This document shows positions 1 to 7,640 of a DNA stretch of 64,000 nucleotides, in pieces. The DNA comes from Actinomycetes bacterium (GTDB taxonomy: Bacteria > Actinomycetota > Coriobacteriia > Coriobacteriales > Eggerthellaceae). The notes under the pieces were generated by a model. The model did not search any database. It was given only the letters and a program-made list of their open reading frames with translations, and was not told the DNA's origin. The number at the start of each line of letters is the position of its first letter. Positions within the stretch are counted from its first letter, which is position 1. A program made the position numbers and the translations under genes. The DNA is taken from assembly GCA_023394615.1 (NCBI GenBank), contig JAEXAI010000010.1:1-64000 (forward strand), given 5' to 3'.

Positions 1-199
1 CCCCAGTTTTGCAAAAAAAGTGCAATACTTGGTTTTCGTTAAACCCTGCTGGGAATAGGGTTTTTCCGAACATCGCTCTGAACTGCAGTTATGTGAGTGG
101 GCTTTTTTGACTTCAGTAAAAAGAAGCTTAGGTAAATGATAATGAATACAAAAAGTTAACTTATTTGCCTAAAGCTGCACTTTTTTGACAAAACTGGGG
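1..199 (+). repeat. ~199-bp palindrome-ended repeat element, copy A
   Basis: The outer 24 bases at 1-24 and 176-199 are inverted repeats matching at 22 of 24 positions (CCCCAGTTTTG...AGTGCA). An internal motif GAACTGCAGTTATG lies at 80-93. The same motif, allowing one or two changes, occurs 78-80 bases from the end of three other ~197-bp elements in this window, which makes this the fourth member although its outer arms differ. No ORF is inside. The element could begin before base 1, since the window cuts it there. It resembles a MITE or a structured intergenic repeat. Confidence 0.6.
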
Positions 200-324
200 A
201 ATCGACTTGCGAGATCGGGAGGATCCGGCCTCGAAACCGGGGTTGCTGCGACTCTGTCAGGCCTGTTTACCCGGCCGACCCACCCGGCCGACCAAGTGCA
301 CTCCATCCAGCAGTGCTCGATAGA
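200..324. other. Intergenic stretch with short GC-rich duplication
   Basis: Lies between repeat copy A and the stop codon of the MFS gene. It contains a 13-bp tandem duplication at 270-294 (CCCGGCCGACCCA then CCCGGCCGACCA). No gene is visible. Confidence 0.4.
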
Positions 325-2205
325 TTAGCCAATCGGTAGCGCATTTATCACGTTGCGTCTGCTTAGGGTCGCGACGTATGCACCATCCGCCAGCACGGGA
401 ACTTTATCGATGTGCTTTTCTGCCAGCATCTTGAACGATTTTTCCGCATCGTCATCAGCGTTCACCGTTACTACGTTTTTCGTGGCTATGTCCATTACTT
501 GCATGTCCAACACGTTTTCAAGTCGTTTCTGAAGTTCTTCCGATTCGAATAGCAGGCGATAAGCACCTTTGTCGTCGCGCCATGTGTCACGACGTGAGAT
601 GCGTTTCAGGATATCGCCGTCCGACACGAACCCGACGACCGCACCTGCGGCATTCACGATAGGGAGCCCGCCGGTTTCAGTTCTCTGCATGATAACGACA
701 GCGTCCTTGACCGTGGATTGATTGCTGAGCGCATCGGATGCGGCATTCATGAAGTCGTAGACCAACCATTCGCGGTCGACGCCCGGCACGCCTGCTGGCA
801 CACCTTCGCCTGCCGCCCGCTTGGCCGGTTTCTTGTCGCGCATGAAAAATAGAATCACGAGCCCGATGGCCACTGCCAGTCCTAAAAGCCCGGCGAAAGC
901 GAAGTGATCGCCTGCAATGGACTGTGCGGTTGCGGGGGCGTCAGCGGCTACTGCTAGGGAAGAGAGTGCAGTCAAGCTCACGGTGAAAGCCGTGCCCAAA
1001 GAAGCGCCCACCTGCTCCAAGGTAGACACGATGGCGTTGCCGTGGGGAAGCGACCGGTTGGGAAGCGAGTTTATGCCCCACGTGTTCACAGGCGTGATGA
1101 GACTTTGTATACCGATGGATGCGACAGCATAGAAAATGCCTACCATCAGCAACGACGATTCCAGAGTGAATGCGAAATAGCCCGCTACGCCTGCAATCAG
1201 GATGCATACGCCTGTCAGCGATACCCCACGAATGCCGAAACGGTCGAACAGGTTTCCGGCTAAAAGTCCGCAGAGGGCACCGCAAATCGACCCGGGCAAC
1301 ATGAGCAGCCCTGAAACAGTGGCTGTTTGGCCCAAGGCGTTTTGAATGTAGAGGGGAAGCATCACGCTCGAGCCGATCAGAATGGCTTCAAGCAGCACGA
1401 TGACCACCGAAGCTACGCGGAATTCGCGATGTTGCAACACGCGAACGCTCAGGATGGGGGTTTCCAGTCGCAGCTGTCTGCGCACGAAAAGCCCCATCAC
1501 CACAAGCCCTATTACTATCAGTGATACAGGAACGATTAGGTTCTCGCTTGACGTGGAAACCGAGATTCCGTACAGCAGGCTGATCATGCCCACGGCCAGA
1601 AGCACGATAGAAGGCACGTCGAGCGTTGTGGGGTCGAATCCCTCGAAGTTCTTCAGGAACAGGCAGCTGGCGATTACCACGCACACGGCCAGAAAAGCCA
1701 CGAGCACGAACAGTGCACGCCAGCCGATGGAATCTACCAGCACACCTGAAATTGACGGACCTACGGCAGGCGCGAAGCTGATGACCAGACCGATAATGCC
1801 CATAGCCGCGCCGCGTTTTTCTTTCGGGAAAATCAGCAGAATCAACGCGAAGACGGTAGGCATAGCCACGCCGGTGGCGCTCGCTTGGCAAATGCGTCCT
1901 AGCATAAGGAATGCAAAACTGGGCGCGCAGGCGCACAGAACCGAACCGATAGTAAACAAGCTTAAGCCGCCGATAAAGAGTTTCCGGGTGGAGAAACGTC
2001 CCAACAGAAACGCGTTCAGCGGGATAATGACCGCTTCTACCAAAGAATACCCGCTGGTCAGCCACTGCACGGTGGTGGCGTTTACGTCCAAGTGACTCAT
2101 GATGGTAGGGAGGGCGGGGGTGAGCAGGGTCTGATTCAAAACGACCAAAAGCGCGCCGGCCATCAAAATAACCACCATTGTTATCTGTTGTTTTGTCAAT
2201 CCCAT
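325..2205 (-). CDS. DHA2-type MFS exporter fused to a CBS-domain pair
   Basis: Predicted proton-driven multidrug-type exporter of the DHA2 (EmrB/QacA) branch of the major facilitator superfamily, in the cytoplasmic membrane. About 14 hydrophobic segments fill roughly residues 8-460. Family signatures visible include LNQTLLTPALPTI in the first helix, WLTSGYSLVEAV, and GRICQASATGVAMP. After a short basic linker, residues ~480-626 hold two CBS repeats (one around LPIVNAAGAVVGFVSDGD, one around VMDIATKNVVTVNADDD). CBS pairs often bind adenine nucleotides, so gating of transport by energy state is possible, but that is inference. The ATG at 2205 is preferred because AGGA sits six bases upstream; a TTG at 2211 would overlap that site. 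The gene stands alone on the minus strand, and its upstream region carries palindromes that may be operators. Substrate unknown. Confidence 0.85.
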   Translation of the reverse strand: MGLTKQQITMVVILMAGALLVVLNQTLLTPALPTIMSHLDVNATTVQWLTSGYSLVEAVIIPLNAFLLGRFSTRKLFIGGLSLFTIGSVLCACAPSFAFLMLGRICQASATGVAMPTVFALILLIFPKEKRGAAMGIIGLVISFAPAVGPSISGVLVDSIGWRALFVLVAFLAVCVVIASCLFLKNFEGFDPTTLDVPSIVLLAVGMISLLYGISVSTSSENLIVPVSLIVIGLVVMGLFVRRQLRLETPILSVRVLQHREFRVASVVIVLLEAILIGSSVMLPLYIQNALGQTATVSGLLMLPGSICGALCGLLAGNLFDRFGIRGVSLTGVCILIAGVAGYFAFTLESSLLMVGIFYAVASIGIQSLITPVNTWGINSLPNRSLPHGNAIVSTLEQVGASLGTAFTVSLTALSSLAVAADAPATAQSIAGDHFAFAGLLGLAVAIGLVILFFMRDKKPAKRAAGEGVPAGVPGVDREWLVYDFMNAASDALSNQSTVKDAVVIMQRTETGGLPIVNAAGAVVGFVSDGDILKRISRRDTWRDDKGAYRLLFESEELQKRLENVLDMQVMDIATKNVVTVNADDDAEKSFKMLAEKHIDKVPVLADGAYVATLSRRNVINALPIG

Positions 2206-2606
2206 GTTCAATCCTACTTCTCTTTGTCAAGGGCACGCTGCGGGGCTGTGACCGTGTGCCTTTGGCATCGGACGTCAAACCCGACACCAGCGGCGTCAGG
2301 CGTAAAAAAAGCTGGATAAGATGCAGGCGTTTCAGCCTGTGCCTTATCCAGCTTACCGTCTCATTCGGACGGTCAACCCTCCGTGCAAGCAGTAGGTATT
2401 TAACAGCAGGAAATATTTAATGTCAAATTTGACCGAATGAGATATGAATACACCTTCATATCTCATTCGGCAGCGCGCGAGTAAACTTTTTTGACTGTCC
2501 CAAACGACGGACAACCTAGCAGCGCTGGCTGTAGTATCCTGCCCTAAGGCGAACAACCGTTCGAATGACAGTTGTTCGTAGTGCATTCGATTATAAGGAG
2601 GTAGGA
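2206..2606. promoter_or_regulatory. Palindrome-rich divergent intergenic region
   Basis: This 401-bp region separates the divergent MFS gene and the unknown gene at 2607. It holds three inverted repeats: 2309-2354 (20-bp arms, two mismatches), 2354-2372 (ACCGTC/GACGGT), and 2433-2470 (perfect 16-bp arms beginning CCGAATGAGATATGAA). The word TCTCATTCGG recurs in both orientations (2359-2368, 2433-2442, 2461-2470). Because both flanking genes point away, these are more likely operators or leader structures than terminators. No coding sequence is convincing here. Confidence 0.5.
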
Positions 2607-3089
2607 GTGAACAGCAATGAAAGCGCTCTCGAAAACATCGCAACTCAACTTAACGCCTGCCTTGAGCAGATGGGTGACAATCGCTTTATTGCAGATGTGC
2701 TCTGCATTTGGAATTGCGATAGGCAAGATTGGCTGCAGTGCGCGCCGTTTGTCCTGCGCTTGGAATATGGCGATATCACTTTCTGGTGGGAAGATGAACA
2801 CCACCTGCGAATGAGCACGGAGCCAATTGATGCGTATTCCAGTGAAGGGCTCGAAGCGTTTTTGCCTGCGGCAGCAAATCTACAGGCGTCCTCACTTTGT
2901 TGTTTGGAATGGCGACAGTACAGTGTCCTTCGCAGCCTTATCGGTGCGCGTGTCGAATCAATCGTTGTCGCACACGGCGACAATGTAGAATCGCTCCACT
3001 TGCAGTTGGATGCTGGATTGAGTCTGCAAATATCGCCCGATGCCGTAGTGTTGCAAGTGACTAGAACTAGTCTTCGTAGGTCTGCTTGA
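2607..3089 (+). CDS. Hypothetical protein, ~160 aa
   Basis: Not recognised. The GTG at 2607 is chosen because a strong ribosome-binding site (AAGGAGG) lies just upstream; a longer reading from 2565 would place that site inside the gene. The product is soluble and acidic with no signal peptide, membrane segment or clear motif. It is rich in Trp and Cys for its size (FWWEDEHH, SLCCLEWRQ). The 3' end overlaps the convergent WYL regulator by 23 bases, so the two transcripts are complementary at their ends. The divergent neighbour is the MFS-CBS exporter. No function can be assigned. Confidence 0.6.
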   Translation: MNSNESALENIATQLNACLEQMGDNRFIADVLCIWNCDRQDWLQCAPFVLRLEYGDITFWWEDEHHLRMSTEPIDAYSSEGLEAFLPAAANLQASSLCCLEWRQYSVLRSLIGARVESIVVAHGDNVESLHLQLDAGLSLQISPDAVVLQVTRTSLRRSA

Positions 3090-4059
3090 TGCTGTCAAGG
3101 AAAGCGAGGTATTGTTCCCGCGTGCTTGCAGGTGCATCTATGCGCACGCTGGGTCCCATCTGTACAAGCCAGCCGAAGAACACGGGGCTTACCATCACGT
3201 GTGCAGTCACGATGGCTGCGGCTCCATCGTCTGTTGGTTTGGAAGCCACGTCGCGACCGAAGCGGTCAATGATAACGTTCATCACGTTCTCTTGCACATG
3301 CAAGGTCACTTGAGTGCGCTCGCCATCGTACATGCCGAATGCACATTTACCCACGTCATCGGCATCGTATGCCCTGATTATTTCGTTGCGCTCAGCCTTT
3401 TCATCCAGCGTTTGCACCTTGTCCATTCTGTCCACACGATAGCGGCGAATCTCTTGATCGGCATCACTGTATGCCACCAGATAGTAATTGCCGTCCGAGT
3501 AGGTTAGGCTGATGGGCGTTCCGACGTGTGCGGCACCTGCTTTACGTGCAATCTTCTGCTTGGCAGTGCCGTACATGAAGTATTGGAAGCTTATCTTGCG
3601 CTTGCATGCCATGGTTTCTTGTATTTTGTCGACCGTGTTGAAATCCGATTCGGTTTGCACGCGTGGTCGGCCGTGTACGTGCACCTGCTTATTCAGCGCG
3701 CTGCGTTCTTTGGTAGACGCCATTGCGCGAATGCTTCTTACTAAAGCTTTCGATTTGCCATCAGAGAGGAATCTGCTCGACTGTACTGCATCCACTAAAA
3801 GCATTAGTTCGGAAAGTTCGAAATCCCGTTCTGCCAATGCGTATTCTACCGGTTGGCGTTGGTATTTTCGGATGTCCATTCCGAAGCTGATTAAAGCCTC
3901 GATATCCTTGTACAGGCTTTTTCGTTCAGCAGATATGCCGCGTTCGCCCAGCTTTTCGATAAGCTGGGTCATGGTGAGGCCATGATCGGGGTCGGTTTCT
4001 TTTTGCAGGAAGTCCATCAGGTAGAGAAGCTTGAGTTTTTGGGCGTTGCTGGTGGTCAC
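3067..4059 (-). CDS. WYL-domain transcriptional regulator
   Basis: Predicted DNA-binding regulator of the DeoR-like HTH plus WYL-domain class. An N-terminal winged helix-turn-helix occupies residues ~1-65 (LTMTQLIEKLGERGISAERK, then KDIEAL), followed by a linker and a WYL domain at ~190-260. The namesake region reads SDGNYYLVAYSDADQEIRRY with the downstream YRVDRMDKV arginine segment. WYL domains sense small ligands or nucleic acids in other bacteria; the ligand here is unknown. Translation starts at a GTG (4059) with GAGGCGGG upstream. It is convergent with, and overlaps by 23 bases, the unknown gene ending at 3089. Target genes cannot be told from sequence. Confidence 0.85.
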   Translation of the reverse strand: MTTSNAQKLKLLYLMDFLQKETDPDHGLTMTQLIEKLGERGISAERKSLYKDIEALISFGMDIRKYQRQPVEYALAERDFELSELMLLVDAVQSSRFLSDGKSKALVRSIRAMASTKERSALNKQVHVHGRPRVQTESDFNTVDKIQETMACKRKISFQYFMYGTAKQKIARKAGAAHVGTPISLTYSDGNYYLVAYSDADQEIRRYRVDRMDKVQTLDEKAERNEIIRAYDADDVGKCAFGMYDGERTQVTLHVQENVMNVIIDRFGRDVASKPTDDGAAAIVTAHVMVSPVFFGWLVQMGPSVRIDAPASTREQYLAFLDSIKQTYED

Positions 4060-4564
4060 GGTGCCCGCCTCGTTTCGGTGTCGTGGTTTCCGCTCGTTTC
4101 CATAGTAGTCTTTGATTTGGATTATTGCTACTTCGTGTCGGCTGATACATGCATTGGCAGCGCAACAGACGAAACGGGGGTGCTTCGCCTGTTGCGTGCC
4201 CTGGGGATGTTGATTGACGACGATATGCTTTATGCCTCTTCCGTTTTGCTGCGCGCATGACGTGAGCGAATGGAATAATCAGGCCCCCATCAGGTGCAGC
4301 AACAGCATTATTGCAGCATCGCGATAATCAGGTGTCCAGCAAACCGGACACCTAGCGAGAAATACGAGAAAAATGGCACTTCAGCTGGTATTTCCACAAA
4401 AAGTTGTTGTGCGCTGCATGAAAGGATCGACATCATCTGGAGGGGCTCGGTCGAGTTCGTCTTGCGGTAAAACCCATTGACTTGAGAGGAATATATGTTA
4501 AGGTAGCTAAAATCCTATGAAAATAGTAGGAAATAGAAAACAGCACAACCAAAGGAGTGCCCGC
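4060..4564. promoter_or_regulatory. Intergenic region upstream of cysK
   Basis: About 500 bp between the divergent WYL regulator and cysK without a supported gene. It holds an 8-bp-stem hairpin at 4330-4353 (AGGTGTCC/GGACACCT) and, just before cysK, a possible -35 box TTGACT at 4477-4482 followed by AT-rich sequence. A clear -10 box is not obvious. No known cysteine or methionine riboswitch consensus was recognised. Confidence 0.35.
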
Positions 4565-5515
4565 ATGTCCCGCATCTACACGTCTATCGATCAGCTTATT
4601 GGACATACCCCTCTTCTTGAACTTTCGAATCTCGAAAAGGAAGAGTCGGCTGATGCGAAAATTCTGGCAAAACTCGAATACTTCAATCCATCTGGATCGG
4701 TAAAGGACCGCATTGCGAAAGCGATGCTCGATGATGCGCAAGAAAAAGGCATTCTCAAGCCGACCACAACCATCATTGAGCCAACATCGGGCAACACCGG
4801 CATCGGGCTCTGCGCGATTGCGGCAGCACGTGGCTACAAGATTATCATCGTAATGCCTGAGACCATGAGCATCGAGCGGCGTAAACTTATGAGGGGTTAT
4901 GGAGCTGAGCTCGTGCTGACTGACGGTGCAAAGGGCATGAAAGGCGCCATCGAGCGAGCTGATGAACTGCATAGACAGATACCCGACAGCATTATTCCCG
5001 GTCAGTTCGTGAACCCAGCCAATCCTGCCGCCCATCGAGCAACGACCGGTCCCGAGATATGGGAAGACACCGACGGAGCTGTCGATTACTTCATCGCCGG
5101 CGTCGGCACCGGCGGCACGCTTACCGGTGTGGGCGAGTATCTGAAATCGAAGAATCCGGATATCCACGTTATCGCCGTCGAGCCAGCTACCTCAGCGGTG
5201 CTTTCTACGGGGAAAGCTGGAAGTCACAAGATTCAGGGTATTGGTGCCGGCTTTTTGCCTGATGTGCTCGACACGAGCGTTTTCGACGAGATTATCGCAG
5301 TCGGAAACGATGAGGCATTCACAACAGCTCGCGCAATCGCGCATAACGATGGCGTGCTTGTGGGTATCTCGTCGGGCGCGGCCGTGTGGGCGGCGCTTCA
5401 GGTTGCCAAACGACCTGAAGCGGCCAAGAAAAGCATCGTCGTGCTTTTGCCCGACACCGGCGAGCGCTATCTGTCCACTGCGCTGTTCCCGGAGGATACG
5501 ACTTGCGCATCCTAG
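4565..5515 (+). CDS. cysK: Cysteine synthase A (O-acetylserine sulfhydrylase)
   Basis: PLP enzyme that makes L-cysteine from O-acetyl-L-serine and sulfide in the cytoplasm. Family hallmarks are all present: the PLP lysine in NPSGSVKDRIAKAM, the substrate loop EPTSGNTGIGL, the phosphate-binding glycine loop GVGTGGTLTGVG, and the C-terminal GISSGAAVWAAL and VVLLPDTGERYLST. Length 316 aa is normal for the family. The ATG at 4565 follows AAAGGAG at ideal spacing; an upstream in-frame ATG at 4517 lacks one. Followed after 65 bp by the amidohydrolase gene, probably with its own start signals (TATAAT at 5538-5543). CysM is an alternative, but length and motifs favour CysK. Confidence 0.95.
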   Translation: MSRIYTSIDQLIGHTPLLELSNLEKEESADAKILAKLEYFNPSGSVKDRIAKAMLDDAQEKGILKPTTTIIEPTSGNTGIGLCAIAAARGYKIIIVMPETMSIERRKLMRGYGAELVLTDGAKGMKGAIERADELHRQIPDSIIPGQFVNPANPAAHRATTGPEIWEDTDGAVDYFIAGVGTGGTLTGVGEYLKSKNPDIHVIAVEPATSAVLSTGKAGSHKIQGIGAGFLPDVLDTSVFDEIIAVGNDEAFTTARAIAHNDGVLVGISSGAAVWAALQVAKRPEAAKKSIVVLLPDTGERYLSTALFPEDTTCAS

Positions 5516-5580
5516 CCCTCCTGCTGATTGGCGAGGTTATAATGTGCTGTGGTGACGAAAGCCGATGAAAGGGGCAGCTC

Positions 5581-6558
5581 ATGAGCAATGAGAGCCATAA
5601 AAGCCAGAATGATTTCGCGAAGGTCGATATGCACGCGCATTTTATTCCGCAGGCTTACAAGGAGGCTTTCGATGTTTATCTGGGCGGGAAGAACCCCGAC
5701 CGTTTTCCGATGCCTGATTCCAGCGAGCAGAAGACGCTGGAATTCCTCGATGAAATGAATATAGCGCGCCAAGTCATAGGTCTTTCCTCTCCGCACATCA
5801 ACATGGACTCCCCGGCCGTGAACAAGAAGATTGCGCGTGCCTGCAACGAGGAAATGGCGCTTTTGGCACACGATCATCCCGGCAGGTTGAGTTTCTTGGC
5901 GTCGCTTTCCGTGCCTTATGTGGAAGATGCCATCGACGAGGCCGTATACAGTTTGGATGCCCTGCGCGCCGTCGGTATCACCCTGCCCACGAATTCCAAG
6001 GGCATCTACATGAGCGACCCTTCGCTGGAACCGCTTTTCGAGGTGCTCGACGAGCGTGCGACTATGGTGGTGTTTCATCCGAACCGACCGGGATCCGTGC
6101 CGACGGGCGTGGGGCAGAAGCTACCTGAGCCCATCATCGAGTTCTTCTTCGACACCACGCGCCTTGTTGCCGACCTGATTCTGAAAGGCTATGTGGAAAG
6201 GTATCCGAATATCAAATTCGTGGTGCCTCATTGCGGCGCGGCCTTGCCCGTCGTCTTCGACAGGATGGCCTTGTACGCATCCACATTGAAGGAGCAGGGG
6301 CAGATTCCCGGCGACTTCGATGTGTACCGAACTGCGAGCAAGCTCTACTATGATTTGGCGGGCAATTCGATGCCTTCCCAGCTCAAGATATTGCTTGGCT
6401 ATGTGCCTGAAGACCATTTCGTCTACGGATCCGATTATCCTTTCACTGCGATGTCCGGGGTTGCCTATCTGGCGCAGAGCATCGCGGACTGCGATTACTT
6501 AAGCGACGAGCAGAAACGTCATATGTTCTACGACAACGGTCAAGCCTTGCTCGCATAA
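5581..6558 (+). CDS. Amidohydrolase-2 (ACMSD-like) family enzyme
   Basis: Metal-dependent TIM-barrel enzyme of the amidohydrolase-2 group that includes ACMSD and other non-oxidative decarboxylases. Visible ligands are the first-strand HxH (VDMHAHFIP, residues ~15-23), a mid-protein VFHPNRPGSVP, VVPHCGAALP, and the catalytic Asp in VYGSDYPFTAM. The 325-aa length fits. The ATG at 5581 follows AAAGGGGC. The ArsS-type gene begins 27 bp downstream on the same strand, so co-transcription is likely. The substrate cannot be deduced; decarboxylation or hydrolysis of a small carboxylate is typical of the family. Confidence 0.85.
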   Translation: MSNESHKSQNDFAKVDMHAHFIPQAYKEAFDVYLGGKNPDRFPMPDSSEQKTLEFLDEMNIARQVIGLSSPHINMDSPAVNKKIARACNEEMALLAHDHPGRLSFLASLSVPYVEDAIDEAVYSLDALRAVGITLPTNSKGIYMSDPSLEPLFEVLDERATMVVFHPNRPGSVPTGVGQKLPEPIIEFFFDTTRLVADLILKGYVERYPNIKFVVPHCGAALPVVFDRMALYASTLKEQGQIPGDFDVYRTASKLYYDLAGNSMPSQLKILLGYVPEDHFVYGSDYPFTAMSGVAYLAQSIADCDYLSDEQKRHMFYDNGQALLA

Positions 6559-6585
6559 CGTAAACGCTAGCGGACAGGAGACATC

Positions 6586-7578
6586 ATGGCGAGGCTGGGA
6601 TGTAGTGAAGAAGAATCGGTTGAAAAGGCGCTCGAGTCGCTACCTCCTTTCGCTGCGCGCATTCCAGAGGAGGTGCGTTGGACGACCAATCCGCTGCATA
6701 CGCTGCAGATGAACATCGGATATCGATGCAATTTGGCTTGCAAACACTGTCATCTTTCGTGTTCGCCAAAGCGCACCGAGGAAATGAACCGAGAAACCAT
6801 GCGTGTGTGTTTGGAAGTCTACCGAGCAGGTGGTTTCACAGGTTTGGACATTACGGGCGGCGCGCCGGAGATGAATCAGGATCTCGGCTGGTTATTGGAT
6901 GAAGCTCACGCTATGGGTGCGCCGACGATTGTGCGCACGAATCTGTGTATTCTGCTTGATCCGGCGTATTCTCATTTCATCGATGACTATGCGCGTTGCG
7001 ACGTGACACTTTACGCGTCGCTGCCAAGCTGCGGACCCGATGATTGTGATGAAGTGCGAGGTCGGGGCGTCTTTGACGCGAGTATAAAGGCGTTGCGCAG
7101 GTTAAACGATGTAGGTTATGGCACGGGTGCCCATGATATCACGCTGGTCTTCAACCCCGTAGGGGCTGAGCTTCCGCCCAATCAGGGGGAGCTAGAACGC
7201 GTGTATAAGGCCAAGTTGCTGCAGGATTTCGGTGTGGAATTTACGAACCTCATTGCCATCACGAACATTCCCGGCGGGCGATTTGCCAAACACCTTGAAG
7301 CGCAGGGCGCTTTGGATGCATACATAGCAAAACTTGCGGGTGCTTTCAATCCTGCCACTACCGCATCTATGATGTGCCGCAATCAGGTGAGCGTGGATTG
7401 GCAAGGCAAGCTCTACGATTGCGACTTCAACCAAGCGATGGGTGTGCCTCTTATTGGTAAAGACACGATTTTCGATTGGGCGGACACTATGCCGGAAAGG
7501 CGCAGAATTGCGTTTCGCAACTGGTGCTATGCATGTACGGCTGGTGTTGGTTCGAGTTGAAGCGGCGCGACTGCGTAG
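6586..7578 (+). CDS. arsS: ArsS-type radical SAM protein, predicted selenoprotein (UGA at 7558-7560 read as Sec)
   Basis: Radical SAM enzyme matching the arsenosugar-biosynthesis ArsS family. The SAM-cluster motif CNLACKHC is at residues ~48-55, followed by GLDITGGAPEMN, and the C-terminal half carries auxiliary-cluster cysteines (MMCRNQVSVDWQGKLYDCDF; WCYACTAGVGSS). Family members end in a GSS-Cys/Sec-x-G tail. Here GSS is followed by an in-frame UGA and then Ser-Gly-Ala-Thr-Ala and TAG at 7576, so UGA is predicted to encode Sec325 of a 330-residue protein. A 10-bp hairpin with AGGTCT in its loop begins right after the UGA. SelA, SelB and tRNA-Sec are encoded in this window. The gene is followed by the family's usual glycosyltransferase partners. 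If UGA simply stops, the protein loses its last six residues. Confidence 0.85.
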
Positions 7579-7593
7579 GTCTGCGCGCTCGCT
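7561..7593 (+). promoter_or_regulatory. Predicted bacterial SECIS hairpin of arsS
   Basis: Starts at the base after the UGA. The stem pairs 7561-7565 with 7589-7593 and 7566-7569 with 7584-7587, plus 7571 with 7583, with A7570 and C7588 bulged. The 11-base loop contains AGGTCT at 7577-7582. In the E. coli fdhF SECIS the same AGGUCU lies at nearly the same distance (about 18 bases) after the UGA. Folding was done by eye. Confidence 0.65.
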
Positions 7594-7640
7594 GTTTTCT
7601 TGTCGTATAAAAGATTGTCCTATCGGTGAAAGGCTTGTTC

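Noticed and set aside
917..2095. Several plus-strand ORFs opposite the MFS gene, and the 299-aa minus-strand ORF 1388-2287
   Set aside because: They are alternate frames of a well-supported transporter gene with family motifs across its length.
3982..4260. 92-aa ORF upstream of cysK
   Set aside because: Overlaps the start of the WYL regulator on the opposite strand, with no start signal or family likeness.
4330..4353. Hairpin upstream of cysK as a riboswitch
   Set aside because: A single 8-bp stem without any known sulfur-riboswitch core; left as an unassigned hairpin.
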